This document shows, in pieces, positions 24,942 through 33,201 of a stretch of DNA of 47,500 bases. A model generated the notes under the pieces. The model did not search any database and was not told where the DNA came from. It was given only the letters and a program-made list of their open reading frames with translations. Position 1 is the first letter of the stretch, and each line of letters begins with the position of its first letter. The position numbers were made by a program, and so were the translations under genes. Source of the DNA: Lachnospiraceae bacterium UBA3692 (GTDB lineage Bacteria; Bacillota; Clostridia; Lachnospirales; Lachnospiraceae); the NCBI GenBank assembly GCA_002372815.1, contig DFIR01000064.1, positions 5,757 to 53,256 on the forward strand, given 5' to 3'.

Positions 24942-25699
24942 CCCGCGTCCTCCGCTCTCTCCTCAAACCCCGCGAAGCCCTCGCGCCCGATCCGCCCGAT
25001 CAGCTCCGGTCCGCCGGTCTCCACGATCTTCCCGTCCACCAGGATGTGCACCGCGTCCACGTGCAGGGCCGACAGGATCGCCGCGTTGTGCGTGATGATC
25101 AGGAGCGACGCCGACCGGTCCTTCTGGAACTCCTCCACGCCCTTGGAGACCGTCCGCACGGCGTCCACATCCAGCCCGGAATCCGTCTCGTCCAGGATCG
25201 CGAGGGACGGCTTCAGCAGCAGCATCTGCAGCATCTCCGCCTTCTTCTTCTCCCCTCCGGAGAAGCCGACGTTCAGGTCCCTCTCCGCGAACCCCGGATC
25301 CATCTGCAGATGCTCCAGCAGCGCCTTCACTTCCTTCCGGAAGGCCCAGACCCGGGTCCGCTTCCCCGTCCGCTGCTCGATCGCGGTGCGCAGGAAGTTC
25401 TCCAGGGAGATCCCCGGCACCTCGATCGGATTCTGGAAAGACAGGAACATCCCCTTCTTCGCCCGCGCATCGACCGCCAGCGGCAGGAGGTCCTCCCCGT
25501 CAAACACCGCGGTCCCGCCCGTGATCTCCAGCTCCGGATCTCCCATGAGCACGCCGGCCAGCGTCGACTTGCCCGCGCCGTTCGGGCCCATCAGCACATG
25601 TGTCTCTCCTCTGCCGATCTCCAGATCTATTCCGTGAAGGATCTCTTTTCCGGCGGCTCCCGCCGTCAGTCCTTCCACCTTTAAAAGCTGCTCTGCCAT
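24938..25699 (-). CDS. sufC: SufC ATPase of the SUF complex
   Basis: A 253-residue ABC ATPase, first gene of the suf operon. Walker A is MGPNGAGKST, the signature is NVGFSGGEKKKAEMLQML, and Walker B is PSLAILDETDSGLD. It drives conformational change in SufBD during cluster assembly. A strong AAAGGAGG site precedes the start at 25699. Its promoter is about 30 bases upstream, covered by a palindrome shared with the divergent regulator. Confidence 0.96.
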   Translation of the reverse strand: MAEQLLKVEGLTAGAAGKEILHGIDLEIGRGETHVLMGPNGAGKSTLAGVLMGDPELEITGGTAVFDGEDLLPLAVDARAKKGMFLSFQNPIEVPGISLENFLRTAIEQRTGKRTRVWAFRKEVKALLEHLQMDPGFAERDLNVGFSGGEKKKAEMLQMLLLKPSLAILDETDSGLDVDAVRTVSKGVEEFQKDRSASLLIITHNAAILSALHVDAVHILVDGKIVETGGPELIGRIGREGFAGFEERAEDAG

Positions 25700-25725
25700 A
25701 GCGGCCTCCTTTCTTGTCTGCCCAG

Positions 25726-25762
25726 ATTCTACGCCTATTCGCCTACCGTGTCAATAGGCGTA
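25726..25762 (-). promoter_or_regulatory. suf operon promoter with overlapping palindromic operator
   Basis: On the minus strand: TTGACA (25749-25754), exactly 17 bases, TAGAAT (25726-25731). A perfect 10-bp inverted repeat, TACGCCTATT (25730-25739) and AATAGGCGTA (25753-25762), covers the spacer and the inner parts of both boxes. This position is expected to repress by blocking RNA polymerase. The adjacent Rrf2-type regulator is the likely ligand. Confidence 0.85.
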
Positions 25763-25777
25763 AATTGCCCGGAAGTC

Positions 25778-25809
25778 TTGCCTGCCTATTTGCCCTGCGG
25801 TATAATAGG
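25778..25809 (+). promoter_or_regulatory. Promoter and operator of the Rrf2-type regulator gene
   Basis: TTGCCT (25778-25783), 17 bases, TATAAT (25801-25806). CCTATT (25785-25790) and AATAGG (25804-25809) repeat the core of the suf operator with the same 13-base spacing, which suggests autoregulation by the same protein. Confidence 0.8.
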
Positions 25810-25848
25810 TGAAAATGTGGGCAGCTCCGCAGGAAAGGATGAACAGAA

Positions 25849-26268
25849 ATGATCTCAACAAGAGGAAGATACGCGATCCGCGTCATGCTCGATCTGGCGG
25901 AAAATGACAACGGCAGCTATATCCCGCTCAAGGATATCGCTGCCAGACAGGAGCTCTCCAAGAAGTACCTGGAGATCATTGTGAAAGATATGGTGGCCGG
26001 CGGCCTGCTCACAGGCGCCAGCGGCAAAGGCGGCGGCTACAAGCTCTGCAGAAAGCCCGAGGATTACACCGTCGGCGAGATCCTGGAGCTGATGGAAGGC
26101 ACGCTCTCCTCCGTCGCGTGCCTCGCCGCGGACAGCAACGACTGCCCCCGCAAAGGCGGCTGCAAGACGCTGCCGCTCTGGACGGAGTACGACGAGATGG
26201 TCCATGACTTTTTCTATGGAAAGAAGCTCAGTGACCTGCTCGGACAGTCACAGCAGCCCGTCGCGTAA
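25849..26268 (+). CDS. Rrf2-family regulator, IscR/SufR-like, probable Fe-S sensor
   Basis: A 139-residue winged-helix regulator beginning MISTRGRYAIRVMLDLA, typical of Rrf2/IscR. Three cysteines at 91, 99 and 105 (C-x7-C-x5-C) match the cluster-binding region of IscR-type proteins (C-x5-C-x5-C in E. coli). It is divergent from sufCBDSU and both promoters carry the same CCTATT-N13-AATAGG element, so it likely represses suf when Fe-S is sufficient and controls itself. The start follows AGGAAAGGA. A CymR-type function is less likely because of the cysteines. Confidence 0.9.
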   Translation: MISTRGRYAIRVMLDLAENDNGSYIPLKDIAARQELSKKYLEIIVKDMVAGGLLTGASGKGGGYKLCRKPEDYTVGEILELMEGTLSSVACLAADSNDCPRKGGCKTLPLWTEYDEMVHDFFYGKKLSDLLGQSQQPVA

Positions 26269-26286
26269 CGGTTTCCGCCCGGGGTA

Positions 26287-27555
26287 TCATTCGCTCCGGT
26301 TGTAGATCACCGCGACGTGCTCCCTTCCGCCGCCGATGAAGAGCACGGCCGCCGCGGCACACAGGAGCATCGCGCACAGAAGGACCGCCCGGCCGCTCAT
26401 GACCAGCGTGAGCGTGCCCGCCAGGAACTCGCCGGTCAGCGCGCCGGCCGTCGAGAGCATGTTGAAGGCGCCGTTGAAGCGGCCCTTCTTCTCATCCGGC
26501 ACATAGCTCTGGGTGGCGGAGATCCGGATCGTATAGCTGGTGACCCCGCCCATCCCCACGAGCAGGCACATGACCATCATCGCCGGGATCGGACAGAACA
26601 GGTACGTCCCTTCCAGCAGGGAGATGAGAATGTAGACGCCGAGAGCGATCCGGTAGCGGTACCGCGCCGGAATGCTCTTCCGGTAGTGGACCGTCCCGCC
26701 GATCGCCCGGCCGGCGATCGCCGCCCCCTCGACCAGCATGAACCAGTACTCCCCATTCGTGAACCGGCCCTTGAAATAGGGCAGGGTCACCACGGACTGC
26801 ACACCGCCGCAGACCGCCGAGAAGGCGAAGTAGACCGCGACGGCGAGCAGTCCTTTTTCGCTGTACAGGTATCGGAATCCCTCCCGGATGTCCTCCAGCA
26901 CCTGGCGGACCCGGTCGTGATCCTGCCGCTCCGTCTCCTTCTGCCTGTCGATATACGCCTCTTCCGTCCGGATCTGCGTCTCCATGACCGCCGCGGCCAG
27001 GAAACAGATCCCGTTGACCGCCATGAGCGGCGCAAGACCGATCCGTCTGTACAGGAAGGCCGAGACAGGGACCATCACGGCGGAGACCGTCTCCAGTACA
27101 CTGGCGATGGAATAGGCCTTCTGCATGTTCCCTTCGGTGACCAGGAGCGGATAGAAGCTCTCATATGCCACCATGTAGGTGCTCTCCACCGTCCCCAGGA
27201 TCAGGCAGGACACCGCGAACAGCGGAAAGGAGAACCAGCCCGTCGCCAGTACGGCCGACATGCACAGGTACAGCCCGGCCGAGAGAAAATCCAGCGTATA
27301 GATCATTCTCTTCCGCGAGAACCGGTCCAGGACCGCGCCGGAGACGATCGGCACGAACAGCATCGGCACGGTGTACATCATGATGTAGATGGCGTACAGA
27401 AAGGTCGAATCCGAGATGTCCAGGACCATCAGGCTCATGGCAAAGCCGGACATCGCGTTCCCGAACATCGAGACCACGCTGCCCAGTGTGATGATCGTGA
27501 AGTCCCTCGTCCAGAGACCTTTCCGTGCCTGCTTCTCTTCCATCTCCTTCTCCAT
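26287..27555 (-). CDS. MFS transporter, probable drug or multidrug exporter
   Basis: A 422-residue, about 12-helix major facilitator protein with a typical first loop motif GAVLDRFSRKRMIYTLDF between helices 2 and 3. The closest class by character is the DHA-type exporters of Firmicutes. The start at 27555 (MEKEMEEKQ) has a moderate AGGTG site; a start four codons later would sit directly on the purine-rich sequence. It converges with the Rrf2 gene with an 18-base gap. A weak hairpin lies in its leader near 27570-27600. The substrate is not predictable. Confidence 0.85.
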   Translation of the reverse strand: MEKEMEEKQARKGLWTRDFTIITLGSVVSMFGNAMSGFAMSLMVLDISDSTFLYAIYIMMYTVPMLFVPIVSGAVLDRFSRKRMIYTLDFLSAGLYLCMSAVLATGWFSFPLFAVSCLILGTVESTYMVAYESFYPLLVTEGNMQKAYSIASVLETVSAVMVPVSAFLYRRIGLAPLMAVNGICFLAAAVMETQIRTEEAYIDRQKETERQDHDRVRQVLEDIREGFRYLYSEKGLLAVAVYFAFSAVCGGVQSVVTLPYFKGRFTNGEYWFMLVEGAAIAGRAIGGTVHYRKSIPARYRYRIALGVYILISLLEGTYLFCPIPAMMVMCLLVGMGGVTSYTIRISATQSYVPDEKKGRFNGAFNMLSTAGALTGEFLAGTLTLVMSGRAVLLCAMLLCAAAAVLFIGGGREHVAVIYNRSE

Positions 27556-27666
27556 CCAAAAAGCACCTGCCGGCACCGCAGGCAGATGCTTTCCGCCCGG
27601 TCCGGCACCTCTGCCGCCGGGTCCAGTATAACACGCGGCACAGCGCGCAGGCAGTAAACCGCCGGT

Positions 27667-28044
27667 CTACCGCTGTCCTCCTGTCGCCGCGGCCTTTCCT
27701 CTCCACTTTCCGGACAGATAGAAGACCGTGCCGATCACGAACGGCATGAAGCCGGCGAGCGCGTCGCCGTACCAGAAGCCGCGGCAGCCCATCTGAAGGC
27801 CGAATCCCAGTATGTACGCCAGTCCGACCCTCGCGAGCATTCCGTCCAGCAGCGCCACCAGCAGGTTCAGGCGGGAGTTGCCGGAGCCGTTGATGATCTG
27901 CCCGACCACGATCATGTCCACCAGGTTATAGACCGCCTGCAGCGCGTTCGCGACGAACAGCGGCGCGGCGAACACGAACAGCTGTCTTACCACGCTCCCC
28001 TGTGTCAGGTCCCTGACCAGCGTCTTCTCCCCGTTTCCGCTCAT
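27667..28044 (-). pseudogene. MATE-family efflux protein remnant with large internal deletion
   Basis: The 125-residue frame begins like a complete MATE transporter (TQGSVVRQLFVFAAPLFVAN, then NLVDMIVVGQ) and after about residue 55 continues with sequence typical of the C-terminal end of MATE proteins (NSRLNLLVALLDGMLARVGL, GFWYGDALAGFMPFVIGTVF). About 300 of the usual 450 residues are missing while the frame is kept. Only about three or four membrane helices remain, so transport is unlikely. It could be a decayed gene or a small membrane peptide. Confidence 0.75.
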
Positions 28045-28108
28045 CTCTTCTCCTTCATCTGTATCTGTACCGAGATCTGCAAAAATATCATATTCTCTAA
28101 GATATCCG

Positions 28109-28165
28109 GAGACATCTGGAGATAAGGCAGGAGGAATCCTCTCCTGCTTTGTGTTATCTTATCAT
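28109..28165. promoter_or_regulatory. Short hairpin upstream of the lyase-like gene
   Basis: GGCAGGAG (about 28127-28134) pairs with CTCCTGCT (about 28141-28148), with a weakly T-rich tail TTTGTGTT on the plus strand. It could be an attenuator or a terminator; the upstream plus strand has no gene. No clear promoter for the lyase-like gene was identified. Confidence 0.3.
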
Positions 28166-28226
28166 AAACAGCGGAAAAGGCAACGCGAAGATCTGCCGGC
28201 ACACAGCCGGGCAAGGAGGTTCACAT

Positions 28227-30542
28227 ATGAAAATACATTTCCCGAGACTGTATCGTTACGAGCGCATAGCGGAGCACTGCAGCGTCGCGCTGCCGTTCCC
28301 GAAGGGTGTATACCGGGAGGGCATGCACCTGCAGATCACGGACGGTGACAGAGAGCTGCCCGTCCAGGAGAAAGTCACCTCCCGCTACGCGGACGGCAGC
28401 GTCCGCTATCTCTTCGCGCGCTTCACAGCGGACCTGCCCGCGAACCGGCGCAAGGATCTCGACGCGGATCTCGTGCAGGGTCCCGCCCCTTCTGTGGAAG
28501 GCGTGTGCGTCACGCGCGACGGCGCCCGCATGACCGTTGACGGCGGCGAAGGCGGCCTCCGGATCGAGCTCCTGGACGGCGGCACACATATGATCGAATC
28601 GCTCCGGGACGGCCGCCAGGTGTACGGCGCGGACCGTTTTGCCGGGCCTTTCCTCAAGGACGGGGAGGGGACGACGTATGCGCTGCATTTCTCCGAATGG
28701 CGCGCCGTGGAGAGCGGTCCTCTTACCGCCATCCTGCGGTGTGAGGGCGACCTGCTTCCGGAGACGGAAGGTGCCGTCTCCGCGTCGGAGGAGCATCCCC
28801 GCTTCGAGGCCGGCCTCACCGTCTATGCCGGCAAGCCCTGGGCGGAGCTCTCTTTCCGCCTGATCAATACGACGAGTGCGCCGCTCCATGCGGCCTCCCT
28901 GGTCTTCTCCGTGCTGCCGGACGGCAATGCCGCCGCGGCTGCCTCCGATGCCCCCGTCTTCCGCACGACCGGCGTGAAGGGTCTCCCGGAGATCGAGGAA
29001 CAGCTGCGCGGGAGCGACGTGCGCTGCTGCGTCGGCCGCTCCAACTACAAGACGGACTTCACCGTCAGCGGCGGGGCGCCGGTGGAGAGCGTCATCGACA
29101 CGCAGTACCTGATGTACGAGGCGAACGAGCACTTCACGGAAGTGTTCTTCGGCACTTTCTTCGCGGACCGCACCGACCGGCAGGGCGGTGTCTGCGCGAC
29201 CGTCTTCCAGGCGCAGCAGAACTACCCGAAGGCTGTGAAGAGCGACGCCTCCGGCATCTCCGTCATGCTCGTTCCGGAGGACGTGGAGAAGGTCGTCCTC
29301 CAGTCCGGCATGAGCAGAGAGCAGCGCTTCCTGCTGCATTTCCATGACGCGGAGACCTCTCTCGCGGACATCGACAACCGCAGCCTGATCTACCAGATGC
29401 CCGACAAACCCTGGATCGATCCGGAGCTCTTCCGGGACGCCGACGTCTGCCCGGACATCTTCGTCCGTCCCGAGGACGTCGACGCGGCGGTAGAGATGTC
29501 CCTCATCAGCCGCTGCGACTCGCACAGCCGCAGCTTCGGCATGCTGAACTTCGGCGACGCGCCGGATCCGGGCTACACCGGCCAGGGCCGCGGCAAGGGC
29601 CAGTACGTCTGGACCAACAACGAGTACGATTTCCCGCACGCCTGCGCGCTGTTCTACATGCGCACCGGTGAGCGCCGTTTCCTGGACTACATGATCGCTT
29701 CGGCCAGCCACTGGATGGACGTGGACGTCTGCCACTACAGCAGCGATCCGCTGCTCATGGGCGGCCAGTGGGAGCACTGCCGCAGCCACGTGCTGGACAG
29801 CACGATCGTCTGCTCGCACCAGTGGGTGGAAGGCCTTCTGGACTACTACCACTTCACCGGGGATGAGCGCGCCCTGGAGACCGCGATCGGCATCGGCGAG
29901 AACGTGCGCCGCCTTCTGGACACGCCGCCCTACCAGGTGAGCGGCGAGAACAACGCCCGCGAGACCGGCTGGGCCCTGCGCTCCCTGACCGCCCTCTATA
30001 TCGAGACCGGCGACCCGAAGTGGCTGGAGAAGGCCGAGTGGATCATCGGCCACTTCCGGGAGTGGACCCGCATGTACGGCAGCTGGATCTCCCCTTACAC
30101 GGACAACACCCTGATCCACGTCACCTTCATGATCGCGGTCGCGATGGGAAGCCTGTCCCGCTACTACAAGGTCTTCCCGAGCGAGGAGCTCAGGGAGATG
30201 CTCCTCACCGCAGCGGACGACCTGGTGGAGAACTGCCTGCTGCCCACCGGCGTGTTCCTCTATAAGGAACTGCCGAGCCTGAACCGGCTCGGCAACAATA
30301 CGCTGATCCTGGAAGCCATGACCATCGCCTACGACCTGACCGGCGACATCCGCTACCTGCAGGCCGGTCTGCCGACCTTCCGGATGTCCGTCTCCATGTC
30401 CGACTCCGTCATGGGCAGGAAGATCGCGGCCGAAGGGACCGTGATCCTGCAGGGCTCGCCCACGAAGGGCTTCGCCCAGAGCTTCATTCCGCTGTCTGTG
30501 TTCTATAAGGCGGCTGCGCAGGCCGGATTGCTTCGGTGCTGA
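28227..30542 (+). CDS. Exo-rhamnogalacturonan-lyase-like (PcRGLX/YetA-like) protein
   Basis: A 771-residue protein without a signal peptide, so intracellular. The N-terminal beta domain reads SVALPFPKGVYREG and GDRELPVQEKVTSRYADGS, typical of PcRGLX/YetA-like proteins. The middle and C-terminal parts have aromatic- and His-rich helices (QWEHCRSHVLDST, TNNEYDFPHACALFYM) that suit an alpha/alpha-barrel sugar enzyme. YetA lies in a rhamnogalacturonan-use locus in Bacillus subtilis. An AAGGAGG site fixes the start at 28227. A convergent AraC gene, probably its regulator, overlaps the last 59 bases. The assignment is by pattern memory; the true substrate is uncertain. Confidence 0.72.
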   Translation: MKIHFPRLYRYERIAEHCSVALPFPKGVYREGMHLQITDGDRELPVQEKVTSRYADGSVRYLFARFTADLPANRRKDLDADLVQGPAPSVEGVCVTRDGARMTVDGGEGGLRIELLDGGTHMIESLRDGRQVYGADRFAGPFLKDGEGTTYALHFSEWRAVESGPLTAILRCEGDLLPETEGAVSASEEHPRFEAGLTVYAGKPWAELSFRLINTTSAPLHAASLVFSVLPDGNAAAAASDAPVFRTTGVKGLPEIEEQLRGSDVRCCVGRSNYKTDFTVSGGAPVESVIDTQYLMYEANEHFTEVFFGTFFADRTDRQGGVCATVFQAQQNYPKAVKSDASGISVMLVPEDVEKVVLQSGMSREQRFLLHFHDAETSLADIDNRSLIYQMPDKPWIDPELFRDADVCPDIFVRPEDVDAAVEMSLISRCDSHSRSFGMLNFGDAPDPGYTGQGRGKGQYVWTNNEYDFPHACALFYMRTGERRFLDYMIASASHWMDVDVCHYSSDPLLMGGQWEHCRSHVLDSTIVCSHQWVEGLLDYYHFTGDERALETAIGIGENVRRLLDTPPYQVSGENNARETGWALRSLTALYIETGDPKWLEKAEWIIGHFREWTRMYGSWISPYTDNTLIHVTFMIAVAMGSLSRYYKVFPSEELREMLLTAADDLVENCLLPTGVFLYKELPSLNRLGNNTLILEAMTIAYDLTGDIRYLQAGLPTFRMSVSMSDSVMGRKIAAEGTVILQGSPTKGFAQSFIPLSVFYKAAAQAGLLRC

Positions 30543-31374
30543 ACGGCGGCGCCGCCTTCCGGAACTGCAGCGGCGTCATCCCCATCCTGGCCTGGAACCG
30601 CGTCGCGAGATAATCCCCGCTGCAGTAGCCGCAGCTCAGGGCGATCTCGCTGACGGAGCGGTCCGTCCCGCTGAGCAGGCGGCACACGTGGCGCATGCGC
30701 ACTCTCGACAGGTACTCGGAGAAGCTCACGCCCAGCTGCCTGCTGAACAGGCGCGAGAGATGGGCCGTGGAGTAGCCGAATTCCCCGGCCAGGTCCGACA
30801 GCCGCAGGTTCTCCGCGTACTGCTGCTCGATCCGCACCAGCACGTCCACGATCACATTGGACAGCTCGGAGGGGAAGTACTCCGCGCCGCTCCCGGTGTG
30901 CTCCTCCCGGACGAGCGTGAGCAGGCGCAGCAGCAGTCCCTGCAGGATGATGCTGCTGTACGGGGCGCCGCTCTCATAGACCCCCCGCATCTCTTCGAAC
31001 AGCCACTGCAGCCTCTCCTGCGCGTCCTCCCGGAAATGATGGATCTTCTGCTCCGTCAGCTCATCCAGGAAGGTGCTGCCGAGAAGCTGCACGAGCGGTT
31101 CGACCGCCTTCGCCGTGAACTTGACCAGATAGCTCTCGTACGGCGTGTCGCTCAGCGACACCGTGCGGTGATAGAGAAAAGGCGGCAGCATGCTGACATC
31201 CCCGGCGTGCGCGTCGTAGCTCTGCTGGGGCGTGATCGTGCGGCGGTCCCCGGCGATCAGAAATCCGATCGAATAGTGATCCACAGACATATCCATGGTC
31301 GGCATCCGGTAATCCGCGGGCAGACTGCGCCTGCTGACGCTGATCTCCACTCCCGCCGGAAGCATATCGGGCAT
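30484..31374 (-). CDS. AraC family transcriptional regulator
   Basis: A 296-residue regulator with an N-terminal cupin-like sensing domain (about 1-170) and a C-terminal double helix-turn-helix of the AraC type (NLRLSDLAGEFGYSTAHLSR and VSEIALSCGYCSGDYLATRF, then GMTPLQFRK). The start at 31374 follows GAAGGAGGAG. Pairing with the adjacent lyase-like gene suggests control of a plant cell-wall oligosaccharide pathway. The 3' end overlaps the convergent gene by 59 bases, so the last about 19 codons are encoded opposite the lyase C-terminus. Confidence 0.92.
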   Translation of the reverse strand: MPDMLPAGVEISVSRRSLPADYRMPTMDMSVDHYSIGFLIAGDRRTITPQQSYDAHAGDVSMLPPFLYHRTVSLSDTPYESYLVKFTAKAVEPLVQLLGSTFLDELTEQKIHHFREDAQERLQWLFEEMRGVYESGAPYSSIILQGLLLRLLTLVREEHTGSGAEYFPSELSNVIVDVLVRIEQQYAENLRLSDLAGEFGYSTAHLSRLFSRQLGVSFSEYLSRVRMRHVCRLLSGTDRSVSEIALSCGYCSGDYLATRFQARMGMTPLQFRKAAPPFSTEAIRPAQPPYRTQTAE

Positions 31375-31399
31375 AGTCGCTCCTCCTTCTTCACAAACC

Positions 31400-31428
31400 T
31401 TTTCATCAATCTTATTCTGCGCTATAAT
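31400..31428 (+). promoter_or_regulatory. Promoter candidate for short RNA / leader of the YdcF-like gene
   Basis: TTTTCA (31400-31405), 17 bases, TATAAT (31423-31428) on the plus strand, divergent from the AraC gene. Transcription would start near 31435. Confidence 0.5.
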
Positions 31429-31434
31429 ATTTGG

Positions 31435-31520
31435 GCAAGTCCGCACTGCAGCGTCTATTCTGTGCGGACTTGTCTGTTATTGTCTGTATGAATACCATTC
31501 TGCACGGAATGGTCTTTTTT
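31435..31520 (+). ncRNA. Candidate small RNA or attenuated leader with two hairpins
   Basis: Just after the promoter is a perfect 11-bp stem CAAGTCCGCAC (31436-31446) / GTGCGGACTTG (31462-31472). It is followed by an intrinsic terminator, ACCATTC (31494-31500) / GAATGGT (31507-31513) and CTTTTTT (31514-31520). The terminator comes before the next start codon (31568), so transcription would give an RNA of about 85 bases unless read-through occurs. It could be a stand-alone small RNA or a leader that attenuates the YdcF-like gene. It fits no riboswitch class that I recognise. Confidence 0.5.
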
Positions 31521-31567
31521 GTCCACGGCCGCACGGCATATCGCGGACAAGGAGAGGTCTGAAGATA

Positions 31568-32893
31568 ATGATTCCCCACATGGATACCCGCAACACCAAA
31601 CCCAAGCTCTACCATCTCGCCGTGCTCGCGGTCCTCACGGCCGCGGCCATGGTCTTCCTGCTGTCCGAAGAGAGCGCTTCGCACCTGCTGTGGGCGAACA
31701 TCCTGCTTGCGGTCTTCTTCGCGCTCATGATCGTCTGCCTCGTGGATGCTTTCCGCAAGCAGCTGGAGTACAACCTGTACTCCTATAACACGATCATCTA
31801 CTCCGGCTTCGCCCTGTTCGACCTGTTCCTGGTGGTGACCCACATCCGCGCCGCGGTCCGCTGCGCCGCCCTGCCGGAATCCTTCAGCAGGGAAGCCGTC
31901 CTGCTCACGCTCCTGAACTCCGCGAAGAGCTACATGCTGCTGACCGCGCCGTTTCTGTTCATCTTCGCGGCAGCGCTCTTCGTCTCCAATCTCTCCCTGA
32001 TCCGCCACGAGGGGCGCCGGTTCGTGAACCTTCTCGGCATCCTCCTCTCCGTCCTGCTGGTCGGCGGCGAAGGGATGATCTACCTCCTGGACCGGTACGC
32101 CCACACCGCCCTCGGCTCGACCGCGGACGTCACGGCGGCCGTCCGCTCCGCGCAGCAGCACCTCTTCCTGCGCTTCTTCGTGAACCTGAGCGCGGCCTTC
32201 TACCTGTACTTTGAGTGCATGATCCTGGGCACGGCCATCGCCTTCATCCTCGCGGCACGCGTCCGGCCGGCCTTCGACAAGCAGTACCTGATCGTCCTCG
32301 GCTGCGGCCTGATGCCGGACGGGACCCCCACGCCCCTTCTTCGCGGGCGCGTGGACCTGGCGCTCTCCTTCTACCGGCAGCAGCTTGAGAAGACGGGCCT
32401 CGCCGCCCGCTTCGTCGTCTCCGGCGGCCAGGGGCCGGACGAGGTGCAGTCCGAAGCCGCCTCCATGCGCGACTATCTCCTTTCGAAGGGGATCCCGGCG
32501 GAGGCGATCCTCCTGGAGGACCGTTCGAACGACACCGCGGAGAACATGCGCTTCTCCCGGGAGGTCATCCTCGCCGACGCCTGCCCCGGCCGGACGCCCG
32601 CCGGCGCCCACCTGACCATGGCTCAGCTGGCGAAGGAAAAATATCCCACCGAAGGCCCCCTCAGAAAGGTCGCCTTCTTCACCACGAACTATCACGTCTT
32701 CCGCGCAGGCCTGAAGGGCCGCCGCGTCAAGATGCGCGCGCAGGGCATGGGCGCCTCCACGAAGTGGTATTTCTGGCCCAACGCCGCCGTCCGCGAATTC
32801 GTCGGCCTCCTGACGGAGCACCGCCTCAAGCAGGGCCTGCTCCTCGTCGGCATCATTCTCGGTTACGCCGTCCTCACAATACTGGTAGCATAA
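31568..32893 (+). CDS. YdcF/ElyC-like membrane protein (DUF218)
   Basis: A 441-residue protein with about six N-terminal membrane helices (about 15-235), a C-terminal DUF218 domain (YLIVLGCGLMPDGTPTPLL, FVVSGGQGPDE, DRSNDTAENMRFSR) and a final hydrophobic helix (GLLLVGIILGYAVLTILV). DUF218 proteins such as SanA, YdcF and ElyC are linked to envelope integrity or polyprenyl-phosphate metabolism. AAGGAG lies 14 bases before the ATG at 31568, a long spacing; no better start is seen. Its promoter is followed by a terminator, so expression may be controlled by read-through. Confidence 0.82.
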   Translation: MIPHMDTRNTKPKLYHLAVLAVLTAAAMVFLLSEESASHLLWANILLAVFFALMIVCLVDAFRKQLEYNLYSYNTIIYSGFALFDLFLVVTHIRAAVRCAALPESFSREAVLLTLLNSAKSYMLLTAPFLFIFAAALFVSNLSLIRHEGRRFVNLLGILLSVLLVGGEGMIYLLDRYAHTALGSTADVTAAVRSAQQHLFLRFFVNLSAAFYLYFECMILGTAIAFILAARVRPAFDKQYLIVLGCGLMPDGTPTPLLRGRVDLALSFYRQQLEKTGLAARFVVSGGQGPDEVQSEAASMRDYLLSKGIPAEAILLEDRSNDTAENMRFSREVILADACPGRTPAGAHLTMAQLAKEKYPTEGPLRKVAFFTTNYHVFRAGLKGRRVKMRAQGMGASTKWYFWPNAAVREFVGLLTEHRLKQGLLLVGIILGYAVLTILVA

Positions 32894-32899
32894 AGCAAG

Positions 32900-32935
32900 G
32901 GTCCCCACAGACGCACCTGTCTGCGGGGACCTTTT
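32900..32935 (+). terminator. Rho-independent terminator after the YdcF-like gene
   Basis: Arms GGTCCCCACAGAC and GTCTGCGGGGACC (one mismatch) with a six-base loop, followed by TTTT. It also separates the gene from the convergent YolD-like gene. Confidence 0.85.
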
Positions 32936-32952
32936 ATACTGTCCCGGGGAAC

Positions 32953-33201
32953 TCATGCCCCGAATACTTCCGGATCGCTGCTCCGCTCCAGATCCTCCTC
33001 CATGGCAGCTTCCGTCCGCCTCGCGGTCTCCTCGATCGCCTCGTCGTACCCGGTGAGCGCCGCAAAAGGCGCGAACTGCGCCGCCCGGCTGCGCAGCGGC
33101 ATCTGCACATGCCGGCGGGAGACCGGATGCGGAAGATCCACGATATCTTCATAGGGAAACGGCTCTGCTTCCGGCAGGCGCCTCTTCTCTCTGTCCGTCA
33201 T
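32953..33201 (-). CDS. YolD-like small protein (copy 1)
   Basis: An 82-residue protein with RAAQFAPFAALTGYDEAIEE, which matches the core of YolD-like proteins (aromatic, APF, A-L, then an acidic helix). YolD-like genes usually accompany UmuC-type polymerases in Firmicutes and are thought to help or regulate them; the mechanism is not established. It overlaps the stop of UmuC-like copy 1 by four bases (ATGA). It shares the APF-x-AL-x-G core with the second copy at 37045-37293 but little else. Confidence 0.75.
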   Translation of the reverse strand: MTDREKRRLPEAEPFPYEDIVDLPHPVSRRHVQMPLRSRAAQFAPFAALTGYDEAIEETARRTEAAMEEDLERSSDPEVFGA

